Virus record (IMG/VR): IMGVR_UViG_3300025151_000348
Location: 1 to 21,680 of that record
Source of the DNA: a virus
Length of the DNA: 21,680 nt
Reading direction: 5' to 3' (one strand)
Below, one piece after another: positions 6,120 through 12,854 of the stretch. A model generated the notes under the pieces. The model saw only the letters and a program-made list of their open reading frames with translations. It ran no database searches and had not been told where the DNA came from. Position numbers and translations under genes: made by a program. The first letter of the stretch is position 1; the number at the start of each line of letters is the position of its first letter.

Positions 6120-6717
6120 AGTATACTGTTGCACTTACAACACTACCTGAAGGCAAATCTATAAAAGCACCTTCTCTAAACAAAATACCATCATCAGGTA
6201 TATAAGGTTCAATATAATCCTTTGTGGTTGTAGCCACAGTGTAGAAAAATTTAGTTGTACCTGTTTGAGAAGATTCTTTAAAACTTATGTCTGCTACAGT
6301 TCCTCCTGTTGTAATCTGTGCACCTTTAACTCTTGTTGCTCCAGTAAATATAGCTCCAACTGTGTCTGCACCATTACCAGCAGAAGTGTTAGTCCCAACT
6401 GCTCCATCTACTGCTATTTGTGTAACAGTAGAAAAGAACACACTACCAGTAACTGTAGTGTTATTAGGACCAGTTATATCCTCCGTAATGGTCGAACCAG
6501 AAGCATCCGTTCCAGTCACAGTAAATGTTCTTGCAGATATGTTTCCAGTAGAAGTTAAACTAATAGTAGAACCCACATTTGTTCCTGCATAAGCTCCAGT
6601 ACCAGCTGCTGTAGCAAGAGACATATTACCAGCTCCTCCAAGAGTTTGAGCAGCTGCCACACTTGTCGTTGAGGCTGCTGCTGGTTTAAAGGTTTTAACT
6701 TGTAGTTGTAAACCCAT
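6112..6717 (-). CDS. Ala/Thr/Gly-rich virion protein
   Basis: A 201-residue protein with a beta-rich, low-charge body (long Thr/Ser/Gly/Ala stretches such as GSTISLTSTGNISARTFTVTGTDASG) and a more ordered C-terminal part containing KDYIEPYIPDDGILFREGAF and ending SGSVVSATVYYG. This composition is common for capsid-decoration or fibre subunits of marine phages. The PYIPDDGILFREGAFIDL segment has the look of a conserved structural motif, but I cannot name the family. It follows the 238-residue virion protein after 11 bases and has an AAGGAGA site. It could decorate the capsid or form part of the tail; the sequence does not decide. Confidence 0.65.
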   Translation of the reverse strand: MGLQLQVKTFKPAAASTTSVAAAQTLGGAGNMSLATAAGTGAYAGTNVGSTISLTSTGNISARTFTVTGTDASGSTITEDITGPNNTTVTGSVFFSTVTQIAVDGAVGTNTSAGNGADTVGAIFTGATRVKGAQITTGGTVADISFKESSQTGTTKFFYTVATTTKDYIEPYIPDDGILFREGAFIDLPSGSVVSATVYYG

Positions 6718-6728
6718 AATGTATCTCC

Positions 6729-7445
6729 TTATCTATCTGAAGCTGCAAACATATAATCTAAAGTTGTTGCTTTAGTTCCTGTGGCATCTCCTGAAATTGA
6801 CATAGCTGCAATAGTTAAATTTTCATCATCAGGAATATTAGCTGTGTGTGTAGCAACTAAACTTCTATCTATAAAGAAATCTACTTTGCCAGTGCTTTGA
6901 ACTCTAATACTTAATGTTCTATAAGTAGCATCTGCAAAATCAATACCTGAATCAGTTGAAGTTTCTGTACCATCTTTTTCAGTTTTACAAAGAATAGAAG
7001 CATCCCCATCGTCTACTTGAAATACAATTCTATCAGCTGCTGATAACATAGCTTCTGGATTAGTTGCAAAGTTAACTGTAAAACCTATGCAAAAATCCAT
7101 CTGGTCAGCATCAGATAATTTAGCTTTTGCTTCAAACCATAAATCTTTTCCTGATTGCACTGCAAAAATTTCATTTTTTTGAATTGATGCACCATCGTTA
7201 TCTGTTGTACCTGCTGAAGTTAAAGCCACTTCACCACCAACTGTGTCTGCTACTATTGCTACAGACGCACCTGAATCTTTGACAACTGTCCATCTATGTC
7301 CAGTATTTGAATCAAATCCAATTCTGTCAAAGTCATCCATATATGCTATGTAATCAGGGTTTCTATCTATTGGTAAATTTTCAAACCATTTTTTTGTTCC
7401 ATCTTTTCCTGCAAACAAAATAGGTCCTGTAAAATGTACTGCCAT
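6729..7445 (-). CDS. Virion surface protein with LamG-like beta-sandwich
   Basis: A 238-residue protein. After an N-terminal segment (MAVHFTGPILFAGKDGTKKW) the body from about residue 35 reads as a jelly-roll of the concanavalin/LamG type: KDLWFEAKAKLSDADQMDFC, FTVNF, DRIVFQVDDGD, YRTLSIRVQSTGKVDFFIDR, then a final LTIAAMSISGD and LDYMFAASDR. Proteins of this kind in phages are capsid-decoration or host-binding proteins. It is the first gene of the appendage operon, with an AGGAGAT site before the ATG. Only weak candidates for its own promoter are seen in the 90 bases upstream, so it may depend on a phage-specific signal. The fold call is by pattern and needs a profile search. Confidence 0.65.
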   Translation of the reverse strand: MAVHFTGPILFAGKDGTKKWFENLPIDRNPDYIAYMDDFDRIGFDSNTGHRWTVVKDSGASVAIVADTVGGEVALTSAGTTDNDGASIQKNEIFAVQSGKDLWFEAKAKLSDADQMDFCIGFTVNFATNPEAMLSAADRIVFQVDDGDASILCKTEKDGTETSTDSGIDFADATYRTLSIRVQSTGKVDFFIDRSLVATHTANIPDDENLTIAAMSISGDATGTKATTLDYMFAASDR

Positions 7446-7535
7446 TTTTATCTCCTAGTTTAAAGATATAGTCCTCTAGGGGGTCTGCCAAGCCAGTCTA
7501 TATCAGTTATAAAATTCTTGGTACTAACAGTATAC

Positions 7536-7562
7536 AAAAAAAAACAGGACTATGTAAGTCCT
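7536..7562 (-). terminator. Intrinsic terminator after the DNA methyltransferase unit
   Basis: Read on the minus strand, AGGACT (7562-7557), a five-base loop and AGTCCT (7551-7546) form a 6-bp stem. It is followed after TG by nine T residues (7544-7536). The position, about 100 bases after the methyltransferase stop and before the next operon, fits rho-independent termination. Confidence 0.75.
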
Positions 7563-7591
7563 CCTTTGATTTAGTTATTTATTAAGAAAAT

Positions 7592-7644
7592 TTAAGACTA
7601 AATAGTGCTCCCAAAACTTCACACATTCGGATATTTAGTCTTAA
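7592..7644 (-). ncRNA. Long stem-loop in the 3' region, possible small RNA
   Basis: Positions 7592-7604 and 7632-7644 are perfectly complementary over 13 bases (TTAAGACTAAATA with its inverse), enclosing a 27-base loop. The stem lies between the methyltransferase stop at 7660 and the intrinsic terminator at 7536-7562, on the same strand. The transcript end would therefore carry two hairpins separated by about 30 bases. It could be a stabilising 3' UTR, a processed small RNA, or a DNA-level site. Strand assignment assumes it is transcribed with the methyltransferase gene. Confidence 0.5.
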
Positions 7645-7659
7645 CGATAATATAATAAA

Positions 7660-8658
7660 TTATTTAAAAAAAATCAACTTTTGTTTATAAGAGTTATCAA
7701 AACCATTGGATTTCTCAAACTTATCGTTTATCCAATCTTTTTTACCATCAGCCCAAAACAAATCTTTTCGATTCGTATAGATATCTTTTACTAAAGGTCT
7801 AGACCAATTTATATCGTTGTTTCTCTCTATTAATTTTTCTTTGTTGTCATCTTTTCTAAACACTATGCAATACTCGTGTGTTTTTAAGCAATTCAAATTA
7901 GTAATTGCTTGTACATATAAAGGATGTCTTTTTGCAGGACTCATCTCTAAAATTATTTCATCGTGATATGTTAAAGTATTTTTTAATACTTTTTTTGTGT
8001 CACCAACAAAGTCATAAAATGCACCATTAATTCTAAAGTTTGCTAACACAACTACAAAAAACCCACTTGGCTTCAATACCATCGATGCTTTTTCTAGTAT
8101 TTGACTATACTCCTTTAAAAATGCATCATATGTTTTTATATCTGTAAGTTGACCTTCTACACTTTCATATTTTTCAATATTAAAATAAGGTGGGCAAGTA
8201 TAAATCATATCTGCATAATTTTTATCTAAATGATTTAATATATTAGAACTACTTGTATTTATTAACTTTAATTCACCCATCTCTCTTTCTTTGGATATGT
8301 CTTCATATTGTTCTTGTGCCTCTTTTAAATTACTTTCTATAACTTCAAAACCTGTGTAATTTCTTTTTAATAAAGTAGAAACTAAAGGTCTAGAACTTCT
8401 ACCTGCAAATGGGTCGACTATCTTATCATTTTCTTTTGACCACATTTCAATAATTCTTTTTGCGTACTCGGAATTGAACTTTGATAAGAATGAACCTCTA
8501 CCTTTACCTATAAAATTTTCTTGTTTATTATTTTCATATGATTTTTTATCATTGACCATTTTGTCAATATTATTACCTCTAGAATATTCCCAAAAAGATT
8601 TAGGTTCGTATGACAGTTCATACTCTTTTTGTTTTCTCATTCTGTCCACATATTTCAT
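7660..8658 (-). CDS. DNA methyltransferase (N4-cytosine/N6-adenine type)
   Basis: A 332-residue class I SAM-dependent DNA methylase. The SAM-binding motif DPFAGRSSRP lies at residues 82-91, with TLLKRNYTGFE after it, and the catalytic motif TCPPYF at 154-159, the (D/N/S/T)PPY class used for exocyclic amino methylation of C or A. The motif I to IV order is that of gamma-type or related enzymes. I prefer ATG at 8658 over ATG at 8691, because AAGGAT lies seven bases upstream of it and the upper ATG falls inside a GC-rich hairpin. No restriction endonuclease gene lies nearby, so this is probably an orphan methylase used for protection or gene control. It forms a two-gene unit with the winged-helix protein upstream. 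Target sequence unknown. Confidence 0.85.
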   Translation of the reverse strand: MKYVDRMRKQKEYELSYEPKSFWEYSRGNNIDKMVNDKKSYENNKQENFIGKGRGSFLSKFNSEYAKRIIEMWSKENDKIVDPFAGRSSRPLVSTLLKRNYTGFEVIESNLKEAQEQYEDISKEREMGELKLINTSSSNILNHLDKNYADMIYTCPPYFNIEKYESVEGQLTDIKTYDAFLKEYSQILEKASMVLKPSGFFVVVLANFRINGAFYDFVGDTKKVLKNTLTYHDEIILEMSPAKRHPLYVQAITNLNCLKTHEYCIVFRKDDNKEKLIERNNDINWSRPLVKDIYTNRKDLFWADGKKDWINDKFEKSNGFDNSYKQKLIFFK

Positions 8659-8678
8659 TTTTTTATCCTTATAGTTGT

Positions 8679-8696
8679 GGGGGATTTTCATCCCCC
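8679..8696 (-). promoter_or_regulatory. GC-rich hairpin before the methyltransferase start
   Basis: On the minus strand GGGGGAT, a GAAA tetraloop and ATCCCCC form a perfect 7-bp stem, conspicuous in AT-rich surroundings. It sits between the stop of the upstream regulator-like gene (8707) and the ribosome site AAGGAT (8665-8670) of the methyltransferase. There is no U-run after it, so it is not a standard terminator. It may act on mRNA stability or translation. Confidence 0.5.
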
Positions 8697-8706
8697 TAGT
8701 TATTGA

Positions 8707-9003
8707 TTAAAGGTCGTTGATATTGTGATGGTCGCAATAAGCATCAATGCCTTCTTCAGTTAGATGAACAGTAGCAGGAACATATCCATATTTATTTGAC
8801 TCTGGCTCTGACCAAACTAATTTCTTTTTCTCTAAACTTGATATTACTCCCCCAACTTGCTCTTTAGTCCAACAAAGAATTTCCATAATATCGAAAGGTC
8901 CAACTTCACTAAAGTTATCTCCATGTTGATGTCTTGAAGGCTCTCCGTTGAAACATAATTCCATAAGTTTTGATTCTTTTTCTGTTATATTTATTTTTGT
9001 CAT
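8707..9003 (-). CDS. Small winged-helix-like protein, probable regulator
   Basis: A 98-residue protein with the look of a winged helix-turn-helix: NITEKESKLMELCF (helix 1), PFDIMEILCWTKEQVGGVISSLEKKKLV (helices 2 and 3, including a recognition-type helix about residues 46-60), then WSEPESNKYGYVPATVHLTE as the wing, and a short C-terminal helix EGIDAYCDHHNI. MarR-like and other wHTH regulators share this plan. It is transcribed divergently from two small plus-strand genes across a 249-bp region full of inverted repeats, a classic setting for a regulator that binds its own promoter region. An AAAGGAG site precedes the ATG. The DNA-binding role is inferred, and a zinc role for the Cys/His residues is possible. 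Confidence 0.6.
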   Translation of the reverse strand: MTKINITEKESKLMELCFNGEPSRHQHGDNFSEVGPFDIMEILCWTKEQVGGVISSLEKKKLVWSEPESNKYGYVPATVHLTEEGIDAYCDHHNINDL

Positions 9004-9030
9004 TTATTTATCTCCTTTGTTTATAAAATA

Positions 9031-9058
9031 ATAATATCAGATTAGAAGTGATTTGCAA
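9031..9058 (-). promoter_or_regulatory. Minus-strand sigma70-like promoter for the regulator unit
   Basis: On the minus strand TTGCAA (9058-9053) and TATTAT (9036-9031) are separated by 16 bases, with a TGA just before the -10 (extended -10 type). A 9-base inverted-repeat arm (9044-9052) lies within the spacer and a CACCT/AGGTG dyad lies just upstream, so binding proteins could occlude it. The ATG follows 28 bases after the -10. Confidence 0.55.
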
Positions 9059-9154
9059 ATACACCTCTGTAAGGTGCAGAAAAGCTGTATTTTAAAATTT
9101 TTATTATTTCTAAAAACAACGAATCGATTCGTTTTAGCATCAATTATCACTTCT
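9044..9154. promoter_or_regulatory. Cluster of inverted repeats between divergent genes
   Basis: AGAAGTGAT at 9044-9052 is mirrored by ATCACTTCT at 9146-9154. Between them lie CACCT-N5-AGGTG at 9062-9076 and the perfect palindrome at 9118-9133. ATTTGCAAAT at 9051-9060 is also palindromic. Such clusters are typical of operator regions; no protein is assigned to any of them. Confidence 0.55.
9118..9133. promoter_or_regulatory. Perfect 16-bp palindrome, candidate operator
   Basis: The sequence AACGAATCGATTCGTT is its own reverse complement and sits near the middle of the divergent intergenic region. It is 60 bases from the -35 of the minus promoter and 66 bases from that of the plus promoter. 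It is the longest perfect dyad seen in the region. Binding of a dimeric regulator is the simplest reading. Confidence 0.6.
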
Positions 9155-9198
9155 TTTTAGTAATTTATTCTTTTGTAAATACCAGAAAACTAGGCACT

Positions 9199-9226
9199 TT
9201 GACTTTAGTGGTCAGTATGCTATAAT
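9199..9226 (+). promoter_or_regulatory. Strong plus-strand sigma70-like promoter
   Basis: TTGACT at 9199-9204 and a consensus TATAAT at 9221-9226 are separated by 16 bases, with TGC directly before the -10 (extended -10). An AAGGAG ribosome site at 9241-9246 and the ATG at 9253 follow. It is the best promoter match in the window and reads only into the two plus-strand genes. Confidence 0.8.
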
Positions 9227-9252
9227 GGTATGTAACAACAAAGGAGTTAAAT

Positions 9253-9528
9253 ATGTTAAAAGAAGTATTAAAAGACGCAATGAAAGTAGATGAATTAGTA
9301 AATCAATTACAAGAAGTTGACCATGAGTGTGGATTTCATGATGCATCATTTAAAGGTATGTTAAGTTATTACACTAAAGATATTATTTTAGCTGAAGCCA
9401 AGAATAGATTGAATATGGCTAATGAAAATTTAGAAGATACCTTTGGTTATGAAGAAGGGGATGTAGAATACAAAACCATCAAGAGAGAAAAAAGACAGTT
9501 AGAAAAATTTATAAAAAAGTGGAGGTAG
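9253..9528 (+). CDS. Small acidic helical protein of unknown function
   Basis: A 91-residue protein, predicted almost entirely helical, with Glu/Lys-rich stretches (NRLNMANENLEDTFGYEEGDV, KREKRQLEKFIKKW) that could form a coiled coil at the C-terminus. The middle has a His/Cys-containing HECGFHD segment (about residues 24-30). I do not recognise the family. It is the first gene of the only plus-strand unit, with a consensus promoter and an AAGGAG site. Early expression is therefore plausible: phage units reading against the main operons often encode early host-takeover or regulatory proteins. The stop overlaps the ribosome site of the next gene. Confidence 0.7.
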   Translation: MLKEVLKDAMKVDELVNQLQEVDHECGFHDASFKGMLSYYTKDIILAEAKNRLNMANENLEDTFGYEEGDVEYKTIKREKRQLEKFIKKWR

Positions 9529-9530
9529 AT

Positions 9531-9824
9531 ATGTATATAAATGGAGAACAAAGAATAATGAAATTGACTAAAGCATTTAAGGAGAGGGTTGCATTAGATA
9601 TTAAACCTTTTATTGAAGAAGGTCATAATACTTTTTACAAACTAAAAAAGGTTTTGCCTCAATACGAAGATAGAGAATTAAAAGCTGGTTTAAAATATGC
9701 ATCTAAAAATTATCTACCACGAGCAATCTTTTCAGGGAAAGGTGTAAGAGCAAGAATGGCTATTGAAAACTATTTAATAGTTAAACCTAAAACTAAGAAA
9801 ATTTATCAAGTCGTAAAGCTATAA
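9531..9824 (+). CDS. Small basic protein, ProQ/FinO-like pattern possible
   Basis: A 97-residue basic protein. GGAGG at 9521-9525 puts the start at ATG 9531; a GTG at 9519 would add four residues but lies on top of that site. The core ALDIKPFIEEGHNTFYKLKK, then YEDRELKAGLKYASKNYLPR, resembles by eye the layout of ProQ/FinO RNA-chaperone domains (KP, a helical segment, then ELRxALxxYTxxxxYL and a basic tail), but the match is weak and I do not rely on it. The tail is Lys-rich. It is co-transcribed with the 91-residue gene and ends just before the shared intergenic terminator. Function unknown. Confidence 0.65.
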   Translation: MYINGEQRIMKLTKAFKERVALDIKPFIEEGHNTFYKLKKVLPQYEDRELKAGLKYASKNYLPRAIFSGKGVRARMAIENYLIVKPKTKKIYQVVKL

Positions 9825-9848
9825 AAAAAGGGGACATAAAGTCCCCTT
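9823..9848 (-). terminator. Strong intrinsic terminator after the capsid gene
   Basis: AAGGGGAC at 9828-9835 pairs perfectly with GTCCCCTT at 9841-9848 around an ATAAA loop. On the minus strand the hairpin is followed by T residues (9829-9823), giving a textbook terminator for the head operon 28 bases after the capsid stop. In the plus direction only CTTCTT follows, so it would be a weaker stop for the convergent plus-strand genes. Confidence 0.85.
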
Positions 9849-9875
9849 CTTCATACACATATATTTAAGAGAATA

Positions 9876-10787
9876 TTAAGCTGCACCAGGTGAGCCAAAA
9901 ATTCCTCTTGGGTCAGAGAAACCAAAAGAGTATCTCTCTCTTGCTTTAAATCTTACATTACCAGTATCAAAGTCTCCTTCAATAGCTGTCTTGATTGGTG
10001 CTCTAACAAATTGTTTTAATCCGTTAGGTGCATCAGTCATAATGAAGAAAGCATCAGTGTCAGTTAAATAATGATTAACTCTATAGCCTTCAGGAATCAT
10101 TCCCATAGATGCCATAGCATTAATATCATTATCTGCTGTACCGACTCTTTGTGGTGACTTTAAAATTCTTTCAGCAGTAAATTGTAATTCTTTTGGAATT
10201 ATTAATTTTCTACCTTGCATTGCAATTTTAAGTCCTCTCTCATCCACGAAAGCAGCAATATCAATAAGAGATTGCTCTAATGATGTTTCACTTAAATCAG
10301 CAGCTGTGGCAAGTTCGTTTGCTAAAGTGCCACCGTTTGCTAGAGGATGAAGTCTTGAACATAATTCAACACCATCTCCACCAGTAAAACTACTGTTAAA
10401 AGCATTGTTAAGAACATTTGCAGCTTTTACTTGCTTAGTATTTGCCATTGACCTTGCTAGAGCTCTTGTGTATCTACCTGCTAGTCTATCATAAAGATTA
10501 TCTTCGATAGCCTCTTCAGTAATTGCAAAAGCCATTGCAATAGTTTCGTGAGTATACCTTGCAGTAAAACTTTCTGTTGCTTGGTCAAAAGTAACCCCTG
10601 CACCCTCTGACTTAACTGGTGCAGAACCAAAACCTGATAACATTACTTCTTCTTCAAAAGCTCTGTCAGAAGTTTCAGTTGCAAAAATTTCTGCGTGTTC
10701 ATTTTCATACCTGTTATATTCCAAACCGAATAATGCGTTCAAGCCTGGTTCTAACTCTTTGACTAATTGACTTCTAGATATTGCCAT
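9876..10787 (-). CDS. Major capsid protein, HK97-fold type
   Basis: A 303-residue protein. It begins MAISRSQLVKELEPGLNALF and has EYNRYENEHAEIFATETSDRAFEEE (N-arm region), then TFDQATESFTARYTHETIAMAF (E-loop/P-domain strands). A long helix follows, including ALARSMANTKQVKAANVLNNAF at about 110-131 (spine helix). The A-domain segment LKIAMQGRKLIIPKELQFTAERIL follows, and a final SFGFSDPRGIFGSP. This is the sequence style of Mu gpT-like and related marine-phage capsid proteins. No scaffold/protease domain is fused; a separate scaffold gene lies upstream. It is the last gene of the head operon. The strong terminator directly downstream suits high expression. Confidence 0.85.
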   Translation of the reverse strand: MAISRSQLVKELEPGLNALFGLEYNRYENEHAEIFATETSDRAFEEEVMLSGFGSAPVKSEGAGVTFDQATESFTARYTHETIAMAFAITEEAIEDNLYDRLAGRYTRALARSMANTKQVKAANVLNNAFNSSFTGGDGVELCSRLHPLANGGTLANELATAADLSETSLEQSLIDIAAFVDERGLKIAMQGRKLIIPKELQFTAERILKSPQRVGTADNDINAMASMGMIPEGYRVNHYLTDTDAFFIMTDAPNGLKQFVRAPIKTAIEGDFDTGNVRFKARERYSFGFSDPRGIFGSPGAA

Positions 10788-10789
10788 GA

Positions 10790-11377
10790 TTATACTCCAG
10801 TATCAGCATTTTTAACTTGCTGATAAAAATGGTTATTAATACGAACCACAATGTTTGCATTGGCATTTCCAGTATCTTCATTGTTCACATCTTGACAAAT
10901 ATCAACAGCCATTAATGCAAAAGAGAAAGATGTACTAACCTCTGATACATCAAGTTGTACTTTTGATATACCAGTGTCTGTATTACCAGTTACATTAGTA
11001 ACAGAATAATTAGTAAATAGTCCTGCTCTTGTTAAAGCTGTGTCTGCATCAATCAAAAACAAAGTTTGTGGGTCATCTATAACTTGAGCAACTATATCAT
11101 CAGCAGCAATACTGCCAGGATAATAGTTACTAAAAGTTGGTTTCTTGGTTGTAGGGTCAGTGTAAAAACAACCGTTAAATACACCTAAGACAGCCTGACC
11201 GTTTCCAGCAGTATGTCTTTCTATATCGCCATCAGTTGCAGGTATAACTAAATCGCCTTGGAAAATAGCTGTACCGTAATTGTTTGATATAGTGTATCTA
11301 TTTTGTTGGTTGTTCCACGAATGACCACCAAGTGTCTTATATGGTCTTAGACCAAATTTTTCACTTACATTCGCCAT
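10790..11377 (-). CDS. Virion protein adjacent to the capsid gene
   Basis: A 195-residue protein. MANVSEKFGLRPYKTLGGHS begins a beta-rich sequence with QGDLVIPATDGDIERHTAGNG, the block VLGVFNGCFYTDPTTKKPTF, NYYPGSI and a C-terminal RINNHFYQQVKNADTGV. I recognise this as a common companion of the capsid gene in marine phages, usually annotated as a structural or hypothetical protein, and decoration of the capsid is a reasonable guess. The gene ends two bases before the capsid ATG and has an AGGAGG site before its own start. Function in the particle is not shown by the sequence. Confidence 0.7.
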   Translation of the reverse strand: MANVSEKFGLRPYKTLGGHSWNNQQNRYTISNNYGTAIFQGDLVIPATDGDIERHTAGNGQAVLGVFNGCFYTDPTTKKPTFSNYYPGSIAADDIVAQVIDDPQTLFLIDADTALTRAGLFTNYSVTNVTGNTDTGISKVQLDVSEVSTSFSFALMAVDICQDVNNEDTGNANANIVVRINNHFYQQVKNADTGV

Positions 11378-11432
11378 AATTACCTCCTAGTAAGATAGCT
11401 AAGTTAAACAAATACGATGATTGTAAATTTTA

Positions 11433-11897
11433 TTAGGATTTACGACCACCACCAAAAGTAACACGAGATTGTCTGTCAATATTGACTGGCATCTCAGGTC
11501 GTTGTTCCCTTAGAATGTCTTGGTCAACTGCTTTTACTTGGTCAGTAGTCTTGTTTTTAAAATACTCACTGCGTTGCTCAACCATTTCTTCAGGAATCCT
11601 CGCTAACACGAGACCTCCAACTCCAATTAAACCACTATACTGTCCGTTAGCTATTACTGGGTAATCGTGTTTGCCAATTCGTTTTGTTATCTCCTCGGCT
11701 CTTACAAATTCCCAACCTTCACGAAGTTTTTTTGATACATTAGCTGTATCATCTTGTCCCATCGTTTCGGTTCTAATCCAACGGTGTTTATAACCTTTTG
11801 GAGCAGGTGGTGCATCTAAACTAGATGGTGGCATCCACTGTTTTTTTCTGGTCTCTCTCACTGTGGAAGTTCGTGAGCTTCTATTTACATTGTCCAT
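11433..11897 (-). CDS. Conserved phage head-operon protein
   Basis: A 154-residue basic protein. It opens MDNVNRSSRTSTVRETRKKQ with WMPPSSLDAPPAPKGYKHRW and IRTETMGQDDTANVSKKLRE following. The middle is WEFVRAEEITKRIGKHDYPV, and the end is RQSRVTFGGGRKS. The GYKHRWIR and GWEFVR segments form a small beta-domain that I have seen in marine phages between the scaffold and capsid genes. No catalytic motif is visible. A role in capsid assembly or as a minor virion protein is inferred from position. AGGAGG lies before the ATG. The 55 bases after the stop hold no gene. Confidence 0.65.
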   Translation of the reverse strand: MDNVNRSSRTSTVRETRKKQWMPPSSLDAPPAPKGYKHRWIRTETMGQDDTANVSKKLREGWEFVRAEEITKRIGKHDYPVIANGQYSGLIGVGGLVLARIPEEMVEQRSEYFKNKTTDQVKAVDQDILREQRPEMPVNIDRQSRVTFGGGRKS

Positions 11898-11906
11898 AAG
11901 GACCTC

Positions 11907-12845
11907 CTATTTTACAAATTTGGCATATTCTTCCAAAGGCACTCCTAGTTTTTTAGCTATCGCTACTTGTGAACGAGTGAGTTTCACAACTCTGCGACCC
12001 TCTTGTTTTCTTCCAGCAGAAGCAACAGTTTGGGTAGGTCGTTTTTCTTGCTCAAACTTATTAGGAAAATATTCCCTCATTTTGAAATTTATCTCATTAT
12101 AGTAATCTTCACTCTCTGGGTCAAACCCCTGAGTGACTAAATCCTCGTGTATTCCATAAGCTGCATTTGTCATAACCTTGTCTTTACCGAACCAATCATT
12201 TTTTTGTGCCCAATCTTTTGCTTTAGGAGAGGGTTCTTTTACCTCTTGCTTAGGTTGAAGTGTTGGCTCTGGAGTTGTATTTTCTGGTTCTTTAGTAACA
12301 GCTTCTTTTTTTTGCTCTGTTAATATTCTAGCTTTTTCTTTTTCTACAGATAATTTAGCTAATAAATCATTAGCCTCCATAATTTTATCTGCATCATTAT
12401 TTTCAATAGCATTTTTTAAATTACTTTTAACTTGTTCTCTTTGTGCATCTATTCGAGCATCAAATTCTTTTATATAATTATCATCTACTGTGTTTAGTGT
12501 AGTCTCAGCTTTTTTGTATTTGTCTTGTAATCCTTTTGCATAATCTAAAGCAGCTTTCTCTCTTCTCTCTGCCTCTCTATATTTTCTTGTTAATTGGTCA
12601 ATTCTTCTTTGTACACTTCCAGATATTTCATTAAGATTACTTTCTTTTTTTGGCTCTTCTTTTGGTAAAACTTTTGTTTCAGTATCTTTTTTGTTAGGGT
12701 CAGTATACCCCAAATCAACTTCTTCTAATTTTACTTCTTCTTTTTCTTTTTCTTGCTCTACACTTAATTCTTTTTCTTCGTGAGCATCTTCTCCTACTGA
12801 TATTTTATCAGGTTCTGCGTTTAATTGTAATTGCTCTTGTGCCAT
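11907..12845 (-). CDS. Capsid scaffolding protein
   Basis: A 312-residue highly charged protein with the layout of a phage scaffold. The N-terminal acidic part (1-70, many Glu/Lys/Val) is followed by a long predicted coiled coil from about residue 76 to 175, including RRIDQLTRKYREAERREKAA. A Pro/Glu/Thr linker follows (190-212). The C-terminal helical part includes WAQKNDWFGKDKVMTNAAYG, a segment typical of scaffold proteins of marine phages, and ends KLGVPLEEYAKF. Scaffolds bind the inside of the procapsid and leave before DNA packaging. It is placed between the GroES-like gene and the capsid genes, with an AAGGAGAT site. Confidence 0.8.
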   Translation of the reverse strand: MAQEQLQLNAEPDKISVGEDAHEEKELSVEQEKEKEEVKLEEVDLGYTDPNKKDTETKVLPKEEPKKESNLNEISGSVQRRIDQLTRKYREAERREKAALDYAKGLQDKYKKAETTLNTVDDNYIKEFDARIDAQREQVKSNLKNAIENNDADKIMEANDLLAKLSVEKEKARILTEQKKEAVTKEPENTTPEPTLQPKQEVKEPSPKAKDWAQKNDWFGKDKVMTNAAYGIHEDLVTQGFDPESEDYYNEINFKMREYFPNKFEQEKRPTQTVASAGRKQEGRRVVKLTRSQVAIAKKLGVPLEEYAKFVK

Positions 12846-12854
12846 ACTATCTCC

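Noticed and set aside
7446-7660. tRNA gene or attachment site in the operon gap
   Set aside because: No cloverleaf or TPsiC-like arm could be built; the region is explained by a 13-bp stem-loop and a terminator. No integrase was found to suggest an att site.
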